A model generated the notes under the pieces. That model saw nothing but the letters and a program-made list of their open reading frames with translations. It was not told the origin of the DNA and did no database searches. 64,000 nt of DNA from Dyadobacter sp. CY323. Its GTDB lineage: Bacteria > Bacteroidota > Bacteroidia > Cytophagales > Spirosomataceae. Below, piece by piece: positions 46,421 to 55,042 of this stretch; positions within the stretch are counted from its first letter, which is position 1, and every line of letters begins with the position of its first letter. The position numbers and the translations under genes are program-made. The stretch covers positions 124,001 to 188,000 of the forward strand of contig NZ_JAJUXH010000003.1 of assembly GCF_021390245.1 (NCBI RefSeq). Direction: 5' to 3'.

Positions 46421-47593
46421 TTAAATGCGTTTCTCTTCTGCGATTTCGCCACGGCTAACACTCAGTATCATTCCCATGGCAATGCCGGTAAATATCAGCG
46501 ACGTCCCGCCCTGACTAAAAAACGGCAGCGTTTGCCCCGTTACAGGTACCAGGCCCACAGTCACGGCCATTGCCGAAAAAGCCTGACTGACCACAATGAA
46601 TGTAAGCCCGGCGGAAAGTAACCCGCCAAATGGACGCTTCGTAGCCTCGATCGCCTTGAGTCCCCGATATAGCAGAATGAGATAGAAAACAATCAGAATG
46701 GTGCCTCCCAGCGTTCCGTACTCTTCCACGGCTACCGCGAAAATGAAGTCTTTTTGAGGTTCAGGCAGAAACCTTCGTTGGCGGCTTTTAGAAACCCCTT
46801 CGCCATACAATCCGCCGCGGGCCATCGCCATATAAGATTGCTGAGATTGATACACAACGACATCTTTATCAAAAAATGCAGAAATACGATTTTGTGCGGT
46901 ACCGGCTCTTTGGGTAGAATTAAGAAGAATTGCGATGGTAGCGAAAAAAACCAGCCCTAATGCCGTAAAAAACAGATAATGCATCGGTACCTTGCCCACA
47001 AACATCAGCAAAAAACAGATTCCAGCCAGCATCACTGCCGTTGAAACGTTACTGACGAAAATCAACCCGCAAACCACTCCAACAAGCGAGAGCGGTTCCA
47101 TAAACAACTCCCGCGTGTTCCAGCCACCTTTGATATGCCGCGCTAAAATCAGCGATAGATGCGCTATTAATGCTACCTTGGCCCATTCAGAAGGTTGAAA
47201 ACGTTGTCCGATAACCGGAATCTCGATCCATCTGGCTGCATCATTCACCGACGTTCCGAAAAACATGGTGAAAATCAATAACAATATCGAACTCCACACT
47301 GCCAGCCGGGTCACATATACAAACTTGATATACGGAATGCGATGGACGAAGTACATGACCACCAGGGAAATGAAGCACAGCAGCACGTGTTTGTACAAAT
47401 AGTATTCGGTATTACCATCCATTTGGCTATATGCATCTTTCACGCTGGCGCTGTAAACAACGACAATGCTCCACAAAAGCATGATGATGCAGATTCCCCA
47501 GATCCAGGGATCGCCTTTGAGGTTTTTCACAAACCAAACCTGCGTGTCTTCCCTTGCTTTTTGCAAGAAATCCATGTTGGTAACCGCTGACAA
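46421..47593 (-). CDS. ftsW: peptidoglycan polymerase FtsW (SEDS family)
   Basis: FtsW is the membrane glycosyltransferase that polymerises lipid II at the septum together with FtsI. It has 390 aa and about 10 membrane segments, with the SEDS core FQPSEWAKVALIAHLSLILA and the C-terminal VTGQTLPFFSQGGTSLIFTG. FtsW rather than RodA is chosen from its place in the division cluster between murD and murG. Confidence 0.95.
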   Translation of the reverse strand: MSAVTNMDFLQKAREDTQVWFVKNLKGDPWIWGICIIMLLWSIVVVYSASVKDAYSQMDGNTEYYLYKHVLLCFISLVVMYFVHRIPYIKFVYVTRLAVWSSILLLIFTMFFGTSVNDAARWIEIPVIGQRFQPSEWAKVALIAHLSLILARHIKGGWNTRELFMEPLSLVGVVCGLIFVSNVSTAVMLAGICFLLMFVGKVPMHYLFFTALGLVFFATIAILLNSTQRAGTAQNRISAFFDKDVVVYQSQQSYMAMARGGLYGEGVSKSRQRRFLPEPQKDFIFAVAVEEYGTLGGTILIVFYLILLYRGLKAIEATKRPFGGLLSAGLTFIVVSQAFSAMAVTVGLVPVTGQTLPFFSQGGTSLIFTGIAMGMILSVSRGEIAEEKRI

Positions 47594-47604
47594 TGTATTT
47601 AGGA

Positions 47605-48954
47605 TTATGGGTGGCTGATAAGATTTCTGACCGCAGCTTTAAATTTGTCTCCTCTGTCCTCATAGTTTTGAAACAAATCAAAGCTCGCACAGGCAGGCGA
47701 CAACAATACAATGTCCTCCGGTTCACTCCATTCTTTTCCTTTATTTACAGCATCCTGAATGTCCTGGGTCGTGTAAATTTGGGGAACGATATTTGAAAAA
47801 TAGTCCCGGAGCTTGTCGACACTTTTACCTAAAACTATTAAACCTTTTACTTTATTACGCACCAATTCTTCAATTTGGCTGTAATCATTGCCTTTATCAA
47901 CACCTCCGGCAATGAGAATTACGCCTTTTTCAAAGCTGCCCAATGCATAAAAAACAGAATCTACATTCGTTGCTTTGGAGTCGTTCACATAAGTGACACC
48001 CTGAATCACTTCTACGATTTCGAGTCGGTGTGGCGCGTTTTTGAATGATATTAATCCTTCTGATATTTTTTCGTCTGACAATCCAACCAGTTTTGCTACT
48101 GAAATTGCTGCCATCGCATTGACGGCATTATGCGGACCTTTAATCGGCAATTCCGAAAAATCCTGTTCGAAAGATTTGCCCTCGATTTTAACGACCAGTT
48201 TCCCATTTTCCAGGTAGGCTCCTTCTTTTAAACTTTGATTTAAAGAGATACCAATCATGGAAACTGCCGGCTTTCTCTTCTCAAATTCAGCCAGTATCTC
48301 CGGACTATCCTCAAAATAGATCAGATAATCTTCGGCCGTCTGATTTCGAATGATATTGAATTTTGAATCGATGTAGTTTTGAAAATCATACCCATACCGA
48401 TCCAGATGATCGGGTGTAATATTGAGAATAACTGAAACGGACGGGTGAAAATCTATAATATTATCAAGCTGAAAGCTGCTGATTTCCAGCACGTAGTGAT
48501 CGAATTCCTTTTCAGCCACCTGCCAGGCGAAGCTTTCGCCAATATTACCGGCAAGTCCCACATTCACTCCTGCATTTTTCAATAAATGATATGTGAGCAG
48601 CGTCGTGGTTGTCTTTCCGTTACTCCCGGTTATGGCAATTAGTTTTGCATTCGTATAACGTGATGCGAATTCGATCTCAGAAATGATCTGAACTCCTCTT
48701 TTTTTTAATGCGACGATCAATGGAACTGTATCCGGAATACCCGGACTTTTGATGACCAGATCGCATTCTAAAATTGCATTCTCGGAATGCTGACCTTGCT
48801 CAAATGCAATGTTTTGATCGGTCAGAACGTCAATATATTTTTGGTGAAGCTGGCCTTTGTCTGATAAAAAAACATCAAATCCTTTGGATTTAGCCAGGAT
48901 AGCTGCTCCGGTACCGCTTTCTCCGCCTCCCAAAATGACAACTTTCTTTTGCAC
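47605..48954 (-). CDS. murD: UDP-N-acetylmuramoyl-L-alanine--D-glutamate ligase
   Basis: MurD adds D-glutamate to UDP-MurNAc-L-Ala. The 449-aa Mur ligase has an N-terminal VVILGGGESGTGAAILAKSK, the P-loop AITGSNGKTTTTLL and the C-terminal LLSPACASFDLFQNYEDRGD. It is the first gene of this cluster segment. The genes usually upstream (mraZ, rsmH, ftsL, ftsI, murE, mraY) are not here. Confidence 0.97.
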   Translation of the reverse strand: MQKKVVILGGGESGTGAAILAKSKGFDVFLSDKGQLHQKYIDVLTDQNIAFEQGQHSENAILECDLVIKSPGIPDTVPLIVALKKRGVQIISEIEFASRYTNAKLIAITGSNGKTTTTLLTYHLLKNAGVNVGLAGNIGESFAWQVAEKEFDHYVLEISSFQLDNIIDFHPSVSVILNITPDHLDRYGYDFQNYIDSKFNIIRNQTAEDYLIYFEDSPEILAEFEKRKPAVSMIGISLNQSLKEGAYLENGKLVVKIEGKSFEQDFSELPIKGPHNAVNAMAAISVAKLVGLSDEKISEGLISFKNAPHRLEIVEVIQGVTYVNDSKATNVDSVFYALGSFEKGVILIAGGVDKGNDYSQIEELVRNKVKGLIVLGKSVDKLRDYFSNIVPQIYTTQDIQDAVNKGKEWSEPEDIVLLSPACASFDLFQNYEDRGDKFKAAVRNLISHP

Positions 48955-49049
48955 AAAAATGAATTTAAACGTTGAAAATCGCGCGTTAACTACGAAGGTA
49001 AATTATTTGACCAAAACTTTTTTGACTAAAACTTCAATAAAGCTTAATA

Positions 49050-49080
49050 AAAAAAGAGGCATATCAGATATACCTCTTTC
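49050..49080 (-). terminator. terminator of mscL
   Basis: The stem AAAGAGG / CCTCTTT, extended inward by ATATC / GATAT across single mismatches, is followed on the minus strand by seven T residues. It separates mscL from murD. Confidence 0.75.
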
Positions 49081-49104
49081 ACAACCTTTTACTATGCGAT
49101 AAAC

Positions 49105-49434
49105 CTATTCCTTTTTAAGTGACTCAGAAAATCTCAATCGGTTAGCGAGTTTCACAACCATGAAAATCACCCAGGCGATTATGATGAATTGAATCAATAC
49201 CTGAATGAAATTGCCATATTTTATGGCTACTTCCGGAGTTTCTCCGACTGCTTCTTTTAGCACGATTTTAAGTTGTGTAAAGTCTACGCCACCGATCAAC
49301 AAACCGAGCACTGGATTGATAATGTCTTCTACCAATGAAGTGGTAATTTTTCCGAAAGAAGCACCGATAACAACACCGACGGCCAAATCCAGGACATTAC
49401 CTTTGGCAATAAAAATCTTGAATTCCTGAAGCAT
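49105..49434 (-). CDS. mscL: large-conductance mechanosensitive channel
   Basis: This channel opens under membrane tension to release solutes after hypo-osmotic shock. The 109-aa protein starts with [20 protein letters not shown], the conserved N-terminal helix and pore-lining TM1 ([13 protein letters not shown]), then TM2 ([19 protein letters not shown]). The C-terminal cytoplasmic helix is short, making it shorter than the 136-aa E. coli protein. Confidence 0.95.
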   Translation of the reverse strand: MLQEFKIFIAKGNVLDLAVGVVIGASFGKITTSLVEDIINPVLGLLIGGVDFTQLKIVLKEAVGETPEVAIKYGNFIQVLIQFIIIAWVIFMVVKLANRLRFSESLKKE

Positions 49435-49460
49435 AACAAGTTGAGGTTAGTTGAATGAAA

Positions 49461-50396
49461 TTAAAAAGCATATAAAAATCCGATACTGAGAGCCTGGGCG
49501 AATTGTACATCCTTGCTCTGATCCTGATCATAAACCAGTATACCTCCAAGGTTTACATTCACATATTTATTGACCTTCGCAGTCAGCATCGCATCCAAAC
49601 GGTTATCGATATTCAATGGATGCTGGAAGCTTGAAAACAGTAAATACCGAAACTTCAGATTGACGTCTTTTGCAATGTCTTTATCAAAATTCGCAACCAA
49701 CTGTATCAATGCAGCTTCGGTCCTGACACGCTTTCCAATTGGCACGCCGTAATTTTTCTGGTCCGGCGTATTTACATATAAGTTTGTATCAATCACAATG
49801 GTTTGACGAAGTGCGCCGGGAGCTAAATCAATGAAAAAATAGGGTACCGGTCGGTACTCGATACCGATAGCCTCGGTTAAATAAGCCGGGGCTAAAATGC
49901 CGGAAACCTTGTTTCTGACCATCGCAGAGTCTCCATTCTCCACGTAATTGTAGCCATTACCGAATTGAGACAGGAAGTTAACATTGGCAAAAAGGCTCCA
50001 TTTGCCACTCAACGCCCGGTTATATTTTGTATCGAAAAATAAACGATCCGCATTCTTACGGCTTTGCTGCCCTTTATTCCGGACAACACCATACTGTGAC
50101 TGGAAGTCATTTCTCCACGAATTTTTGCCTTTTTTCTTTTCGTTCAGCGCATTAAAAAACAACCCGAGTGCGACTGAATTTACCCCGCCACCGGTCCAGT
50201 TAGAACTGAATGATCCCTGGTTCAGGTTAGCGCCAAACTCGATTTTCTTCCAGACAGTATCACTTTCAGTTTTTAGCTTGCCTGCATTAAGCGGGTTGGC
50301 AAAATCGAATTTCTGGGCGTATGCCGCTGATGTTTTTAAGAGAATTAGAACAAGAAACGTGAGGTATTTAACGAGATTTTTACGGCTCATCATCAT
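49461..50396 (-). CDS. DUF3078 family outer-membrane-like protein
   Basis: The 311-aa protein has a signal peptide (LTFLVLILLKTSAAYA) and repeated amphipathic strands with WTGGGVNSVALGLFFNAL, the hallmark of DUF3078 proteins of Bacteroidota. Their role is not established; a beta-barrel is likely from the strand pattern and the final aromatic residue (YAF). It lies 98 nt downstream of an ECF sigma gene and 26 nt before mscL on the same strand, so the three may form an envelope-stress unit. Confidence 0.85.
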   Translation of the reverse strand: MMMSRKNLVKYLTFLVLILLKTSAAYAQKFDFANPLNAGKLKTESDTVWKKIEFGANLNQGSFSSNWTGGGVNSVALGLFFNALNEKKKGKNSWRNDFQSQYGVVRNKGQQSRKNADRLFFDTKYNRALSGKWSLFANVNFLSQFGNGYNYVENGDSAMVRNKVSGILAPAYLTEAIGIEYRPVPYFFIDLAPGALRQTIVIDTNLYVNTPDQKNYGVPIGKRVRTEAALIQLVANFDKDIAKDVNLKFRYLLFSSFQHPLNIDNRLDAMLTAKVNKYVNVNLGGILVYDQDQSKDVQFAQALSIGFLYAF

Positions 50397-50494
50397 TGGA
50401 GTTGGTTATTCAAATCATTGGGCTTCTACTTTGTAACTTAAATCGAAGCAAGGAGTGAACGGTAAGGTAACGTATTTTTTAAAACTTTAAAAAA

Positions 50495-51082
50495 TCAGGC
50501 ATTCAGAAATGCCTCCAGGTATCTCTTGCGAAGTTTCTCTCTGGCGCGCATCAGTCTCATTTTCACCGCACTTTCGGTAAGACTGAAAATGGTTGAAATT
50601 TCCCGCGTGCTGCGGCCCTCAAGATATTTAAGGTAGAGTAATGCCTTTTCTTCAAGATTTAGCTGGCTTAATGCTGTTCTGAGACCAATGGTATCAACTT
50701 CTTCAATCTCAAATATCTTATTGATGTCAAAATCGTCTTGCATTTCGATCTCTTCTCCGTGTACGGTAATGATGTTTTTCTTGCCGGATCTTATGAAATC
50801 CATGCAATGATTATAGCTTACTTTAAAGAGCCACGTTGAGAATTTTGCTTCTATTTTGAAGGTGTTCAGCTTCGTTATCAGCTTTAAAAAGATGTCATGC
50901 ATCAAATCTTCTGCCAGGGAGGCATCCTTCGTTACGGAAACGCACGTCTTATAAACTTTGTATGCGTACCTATCGTACAGCTTTTCGAAATGACGATTGT
51001 CGTTTGACTTCAAAAAAAGTACTACTAATTCTTCGTCCGATGCAGTTTGTGTTGAACAACTACCTACTAATTTGTCAATCAT
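50495..51082 (-). CDS. ECF-type RNA polymerase sigma factor
   Basis: A second group 4 sigma factor, 195 aa. Region 2 includes YAYKVYKTCVSVTKDASLAE and DIFLKLITKLNTFKIEAKFS with TWLFKVSYNHCMDFIR; region 4 has LEEKALLYLKYLEGRSTREI and the HTH TIFSLTESAVKMRLMRAREK. Unlike the factor at 12797, no anti-sigma gene is adjacent, so its control must be transcriptional or by a protein encoded elsewhere. DUF3078 and mscL genes follow on the same strand. Confidence 0.92.
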   Translation of the reverse strand: MIDKLVGSCSTQTASDEELVVLFLKSNDNRHFEKLYDRYAYKVYKTCVSVTKDASLAEDLMHDIFLKLITKLNTFKIEAKFSTWLFKVSYNHCMDFIRSGKKNIITVHGEEIEMQDDFDINKIFEIEEVDTIGLRTALSQLNLEEKALLYLKYLEGRSTREISTIFSLTESAVKMRLMRAREKLRKRYLEAFLNA

Positions 51083-51156
51083 TCCGAATTAGAAAATCAC
51101 TGATAGTGTGTGAAAAAAAATTTGACTAGCACTTATTTTTCGTAAATATTAAAAAA

Positions 51157-51190
51157 CAACGCCTGGTATACAAATACATACCAGGCGTTG
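51157..51190 (-). terminator. terminator of tsf
   Basis: A perfect 13-bp stem (CAACGCCTGGTAT / ATACCAGGCGTTG) with an 8-nt loop is followed by six T residues on the minus strand, 27 nt after the tsf stop. Confidence 0.88.
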
Positions 51191-51216
51191 TCAACATTAT
51201 TTTATTACGAAAATTA

Positions 51217-52053
51217 CTATCCGCCAATCGATATACGCTTAAAGGACTTCACAGTTAATCCTTTGGCCGTTTTTTCCAAAAGCTGGCGAATTGTCAGCGA
51301 AGAATCTTTTACGAATTCCTGATTCAAAAGTGTATTGTCCTTATAAAATTTCTGAAGTTTGCCTTGTGCGATTTTCTCTAGCATAGCTTCAGGCTTACCT
51401 TCTGCTCTGGCTTGTTCCTTGCCAACTTCGATCTCACGTTCAACTGTCGCAGAATCAACTTCGTCTTTATCAAGAGCGATTGGCTTCATGGCAGCGATCT
51501 GCATAGCAACGTCTTTACCAAGCTCATTCACGTCCGCTCCATTAACGCCATTAAACGCAACCAGCACGCCCAATTTTCCATTCGAGTGAATGTATGGAAC
51601 CACCTGATCAGCCGTAATGCTTTCGTAAGCAGTGATTTCAAGCTTTTCACCTAATTTACCTACCAAATCAACGATATGCTCGCTCACCGGACGGCCATCA
51701 GCCAAAGTTGCGGCGAGTAATGCTTCTTTATCAGAAATATCATCTGCCACGGCTTTGTCCAGGATGCTTTGTGCAAGATTTTTAAAATCTTCCACATTCG
51801 AAACTGGTTCTGTTTCGCATGCAAGTGCAACGAGTTTACCATTCGTTCCGTCTGCACTGATTTTAACTACAACGGTTCCTTCAGAAACAGCGTTATCTGC
51901 ACGTTTTGCAGCTACTTTTTGTCCTTGTTTACGAAGAATATCAACGGCTTTGTCAAAATCGCCATCAGCTTCCTGAAGCGCTTTTTTGCAATCCATCATC
52001 CCCGCGCCAGTCATTTGGCGGAGTTTGTTTACATCTTGTGCGGTAATTGCCAT
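51217..52053 (-). CDS. tsf: elongation factor Ts
   Basis: EF-Ts is the nucleotide exchange factor of EF-Tu. The 278-aa protein has the N-terminal UBA-like domain with LRQMTGAGMMDCKKALQEAD and FDKAVDILRKQGQKVAAKRA, followed by the core domain (VALACETEPVSNVEDFKNLA). It follows rpsB, the standard pairing, though here a terminator-like hairpin lies between them. Confidence 0.97.
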   Translation of the reverse strand: MAITAQDVNKLRQMTGAGMMDCKKALQEADGDFDKAVDILRKQGQKVAAKRADNAVSEGTVVVKISADGTNGKLVALACETEPVSNVEDFKNLAQSILDKAVADDISDKEALLAATLADGRPVSEHIVDLVGKLGEKLEITAYESITADQVVPYIHSNGKLGVLVAFNGVNGADVNELGKDVAMQIAAMKPIALDKDEVDSATVEREIEVGKEQARAEGKPEAMLEKIAQGKLQKFYKDNTLLNQEFVKDSSLTIRQLLEKTAKGLTVKSFKRISIGG

Positions 52054-52092
52054 GATTTGATTTAATATGAATTAATATTCCTTAAAAAAATG

Positions 52093-52122
52093 ATAGCCCA
52101 TAGCAAAATGGCTATGGGCTAT
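52093..52122. terminator. hairpin between rpsB and tsf (attenuator)
   Basis: A perfect 12-bp stem (ATAGCCCATAGC / GCTATGGGCTAT) with a 6-nt loop has a T-run on the plus strand and, two bases after the stem, seven T residues on the minus strand. It probably terminates part of the transcription reading from rpsB toward tsf. Confidence 0.75.
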
Positions 52123-52179
52123 TTTTATCAATCAGATACACACGTGGATTGTGAAACCCAAGCCATATCGCCCTAATTT

Positions 52180-53007
52180 TTATTCTTCTCCACCATCAGC
52201 AACTGCCTCTTCAGCTACTTCTGCGCGTGGTGCAGCAGGAGCAGCTTCCTCTGTGCCTTTGTCAACCTGACGTTTGGCTTCTTCTTCTTCAACCAGGCGC
52301 TGATCGTCTTTATCTTGTTTGCGTTCCATCAAACCTTCTTCGATTGCTTTTCCAATTGCCAGCGTGATCAATGAGATTGCTTTGTAAGCATCATCATTAC
52401 TTGGGATTGGGAAATCAACTAATTCGGGGTTTGAGTTGGTGTCGCAGATAGCAAAAATGGGGATGTTCAATCTTTTTGCTTCTGAAACTGCAATGTGCTC
52501 GCGTTTTACATCAACGATGAAAAGGGCAGCAGGAAGACGGGTAAGGTCAGCTACACCACCTAACACTCTTTCCAGTTTATCCTTTTCACGTGTAAGCATC
52601 AGGCGTTCTCTTTTCGCAATATTGCTAACCGTGGTTTCGTCTTTTAGCATCTTCTCAAGAGTCTGCATTTTTTTCAAAGACTTGCGAATTGTGCCGAAGT
52701 TTGTAAGCATACCACCCAACCAGCGATCAGTTACGTAAGGCATTTTAAGGCGTTTCGCCTCTTCTGTTACGATTTCCTGAGCTTGTTTTTTAGTAGCAAC
52801 AAACATGATCTTACGTCCTGAACGAACGATCTGCTTTAATGCAGCCTCAGCGTCATTAATGCAGCTCAAAGTTTTATTCAGGTCAATGATGTGGATCCCG
52901 TTCTTCTCCATGAAGATATATGGAGCCATGCGTGGATCCCACTTGCGGGTAAGGTGACCAAAATGGACACCTGCATCCAATAGTTCTTTATATTCTATTT
53001 GTGCCAT
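52180..53007 (-). CDS. rpsB: 30S ribosomal protein S2
   Basis: S2 is a late-assembling protein at the 30S head/body junction and helps S1 bind. It has 275 aa: N-terminus ELLDAGVHFGHLTRKWDPRM, the coiled-coil insertion near KKMQTLEKMLKDETT, and the conserved ICDTNSNPELVDFPIPSNDD. A Glu/Ala-rich tail of about 45 residues extends beyond the usual end. It is followed by tsf and preceded by a repeat-rich leader. Confidence 0.97.
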   Translation of the reverse strand: MAQIEYKELLDAGVHFGHLTRKWDPRMAPYIFMEKNGIHIIDLNKTLSCINDAEAALKQIVRSGRKIMFVATKKQAQEIVTEEAKRLKMPYVTDRWLGGMLTNFGTIRKSLKKMQTLEKMLKDETTVSNIAKRERLMLTREKDKLERVLGGVADLTRLPAALFIVDVKREHIAVSEAKRLNIPIFAICDTNSNPELVDFPIPSNDDAYKAISLITLAIGKAIEEGLMERKQDKDDQRLVEEEEAKRQVDKGTEEAAPAAPRAEVAEEAVADGGEE

Positions 53008-53086
53008 TGCAGATTAAATGTTAGAATGTTTTTCAAATTACGCAGCACAGCACATCGGGCACGATAAGTACTGTCTGGACAACTTT

Positions 53087-53200
53087 GGTCATTGATTGCG
53101 GTCCGCCGCGCGGTCATTTGCTGTCATTGATAGTCATTTGTTGTTTAAAATATAGAATAACAATAAATGACCCAGTAACTATAAATGACCACGAATGACC
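53087..53200 (-). repeat. GTCATT/AATGAC repeat cluster in the rpsI-rpsB spacer
   Basis: Four copies of GTCATT (near 53088, 53113, 53123, 53133) are followed by three inverted copies AATGAC (near 53166, 53184, 53194), around an A/T-rich centre. They can form an imperfect long hairpin in the RNA upstream of rpsB. The spacing is irregular. It may be the rpsI terminator region or a regulatory leader for rpsB. Confidence 0.55.
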
Positions 53201-53207
53201 ATTTCTA

Positions 53208-53594
53208 TTAACGTTTCGAGAACTGGAATCTCTTACGAGCCTTAGCGCGTCCGTATTTCTTACGTTCAACCATACGAGGGTCACGTGTAAGAAATCCTTC
53301 TTTTTTCAACGCGCCACGGAACTCTCCGTTGTATTCGCAAAGTGCGCGGGAAACAGCCATACGGATCGCTTCCGCCTGACCTGTAATTCCACCACCTCTT
53401 ACGTTTACTTTAAGATCATAACCATTGCCTCCGCTGATAACAGCAAAAGGTTGCTGAAGAACGATCTGGTGCACTTCGAATGGAAAGTATTCTTTGTAAT
53501 CGCGGCCGTTTACTTTAATATCTCCTTTGCCCGGCGTCATATAAATACGGGCCACGGCTGTTTTTCTTCTGCCTATTGTGTTGATCACTTCCAT
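53208..53594 (-). CDS. rpsI: 30S ribosomal protein S9
   Basis: The 128-aa protein has the typical N-terminus INTIGRRKTAVARIYMTPGK, the central VRGGGITGQAEAIRMAVSRA and the C-terminal tail KKYGRAKARKRFQFSKR, which reaches the P-site tRNA. It starts 3 nt after the rplM stop, the normal pairing. Confidence 0.97.
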   Translation of the reverse strand: MEVINTIGRRKTAVARIYMTPGKGDIKVNGRDYKEYFPFEVHQIVLQQPFAVISGGNGYDLKVNVRGGGITGQAEAIRMAVSRALCEYNGEFRGALKKEGFLTRDPRMVERKKYGRAKARKRFQFSKR

Positions 53595-53597
53595 GAA

Positions 53598-54041
53598 TTA
53601 CAACTGGATTTCTTTAGGTTGCTGAGCGCTGTGAGGGTGTTCTGCAGCAGCGTAAACAAACAGGTTTGTAAATAAACGACGTCCCAAACGGTTCTTTGGA
53701 AGCATACCTTTTACGGCTTTCTCGATTACACGCTCCGGGTGTTTCTCGAGCAACTCACGGGGAGTTTGAAAACGTTGACCTCCTGGGTAGCCTGTATGAC
53801 GAACATAAATTTTGTCGGTCATCTTTTTACCTGTCAACTTAATTTTGTCGGCGTTGATAATGATAACATTATCACCACAATCCACATGAGGAGTGTAACT
53901 GGCCTTGTGTTTGCCCCTGATAATTTTAGCAACTTCACTGGCCAAACGACCAAGAATTGCATTCTGAGCATCCACAACAACCCACTCCTTGTTTACTGTG
54001 TTTTTGTTCGCCGAGATGGTTTTGTAGCTTAACGTATCCAC
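53598..54041 (-). CDS. rplM: 50S ribosomal protein L13
   Basis: L13 is an early 50S assembly protein. I start it at GTG 54041 (read as [13 protein letters not shown], 147 aa), the usual N-terminus; the frame extends to a TTG at 54050 with no better context. The conserved [20 protein letters not shown] and [20 protein letters not shown] are present. It heads the rplM-rpsI unit behind a good promoter. Confidence 0.95.
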   Translation of the reverse strand: MDTLSYKTISANKNTVNKEWVVVDAQNAILGRLASEVAKIIRGKHKASYTPHVDCGDNVIIINADKIKLTGKKMTDKIYVRHTGYPGGQRFQTPRELLEKHPERVIEKAVKGMLPKNRLGRRLFTNLFVYAAAEHPHSAQQPKEIQL

Positions 54042-54114
54042 GATTAACAAAAAATTTAATTGATTTTCAATAATTTACACTGTAACAAGACAGTCCCATC
54101 GCAAAATGGGAGTG

Positions 54115-54145
54115 CAAATATAGAGTTTAACAAATTGAATTACAA
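54115..54145 (-). promoter_or_regulatory. promoter of rplM-rpsI
   Basis: On the minus strand TTG (54145-54143), a 20-nt spacer and TATATTTG (54122-54115) match the Bacteroidota consensus, giving a leader of about 65 nt before rplM. Confidence 0.65.
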
Positions 54146-54225
54146 GTTCGTTTGAGAATTTAGCAAGCTGCAGTCGGCAGCAAGTAATCCCATACTTATG
54201 CCAAATGCAATGCACTGGCAGGTTA

Positions 54226-54930
54226 TTAATTAGCAATGTGGAAAGTCAGGGCGACGTATGGAACTCCATAGTTGTCAGAAAAACGGCGTTGCCGGTTATC
54301 CAGCAAAACCTTCTTACCGTCCGACTTTTTAGTTAAATAAGCCAGCTGGCCATACACATAGCCGAGTTTTATTCCCAGCCTTTTTGCCACAAAAATCCGT
54401 GCATAAAGCTCGGACTGGCCATTATTATTCTTAAAAGCCAGTGGCAGCACATTCAAAATCACCGGAGATGTCGCCAGCCATTGATTATAATTCTGTTGTC
54501 CCACACCGGGATTAATCGTCGTTGTCTTTTCATAAAACCCATGTCTTTGCGTACCAAATGCCAAACCAGCCAGATCGGTATTCACGCCCAGATCGATTCG
54601 CCAAAATTTAATGTTGGCTCCAACAACAAAGCTCAGCCCATTTGCTGCCACGGTTCGGTATTCCATATAATCCTGTGGGTTCGCGGTTTTTGTATATAGG
54701 TTGGTCCTGTTTGCGTAGTAGCCCCAGGCTCGGATCCCAAGTGAAAATTGAAGCCAGTTTGCTCGTGGAATACCAATTGCCTCATAGTAAAGTACCGACG
54801 GTGCAAACGAATTATCCGTTGCTCCGGCCCCTACATCGAAGCCCGCATTTATCGGAGCTCCATATTGAGCGTAACCGACAGAAGCATTCATAATTATCCC
54901 CGCCAGCACCATTAATTTTATAAGTCTCAT
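54226..54930 (-). CDS. secreted, probable outer-membrane beta-barrel protein
   Basis: I do not recognise a family. The 234-aa product has a signal peptide (LIKLMVLAGIIMNASVGYA) and a body of amphipathic strands rich in Tyr, Asn and Gly (WLQFSLGIRAWGYYANRTNL), ending YVALTFHIAN. The pattern fits a small beta-barrel of the kind numerous in Bacteroidota. It is divergent from the DUF1080 gene and separated from rplM by about 185 nt. Confidence 0.7.
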   Translation of the reverse strand: MRLIKLMVLAGIIMNASVGYAQYGAPINAGFDVGAGATDNSFAPSVLYYEAIGIPRANWLQFSLGIRAWGYYANRTNLYTKTANPQDYMEYRTVAANGLSFVVGANIKFWRIDLGVNTDLAGLAFGTQRHGFYEKTTTINPGVGQQNYNQWLATSPVILNVLPLAFKNNNGQSELYARIFVAKRLGIKLGYVYGQLAYLTKKSDGKKVLLDNRQRRFSDNYGVPYVALTFHIAN

Positions 54931-55042
54931 TAAACCGTCAGATTGATTTGTAACAAAAAGATATGCTATTTAGACACGGATTTATGTAAAAGTAACTGTC
55001 CGTATTTCATTTTTATTTATCCTGAACCATTAACAATTTTCA

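Noticed and set aside
53087-53200. CRISPR array reading of the GTCATT repeats
   Set aside because: The repeats are 6-7 bases, irregularly spaced and in both orientations, with no cas genes nearby.
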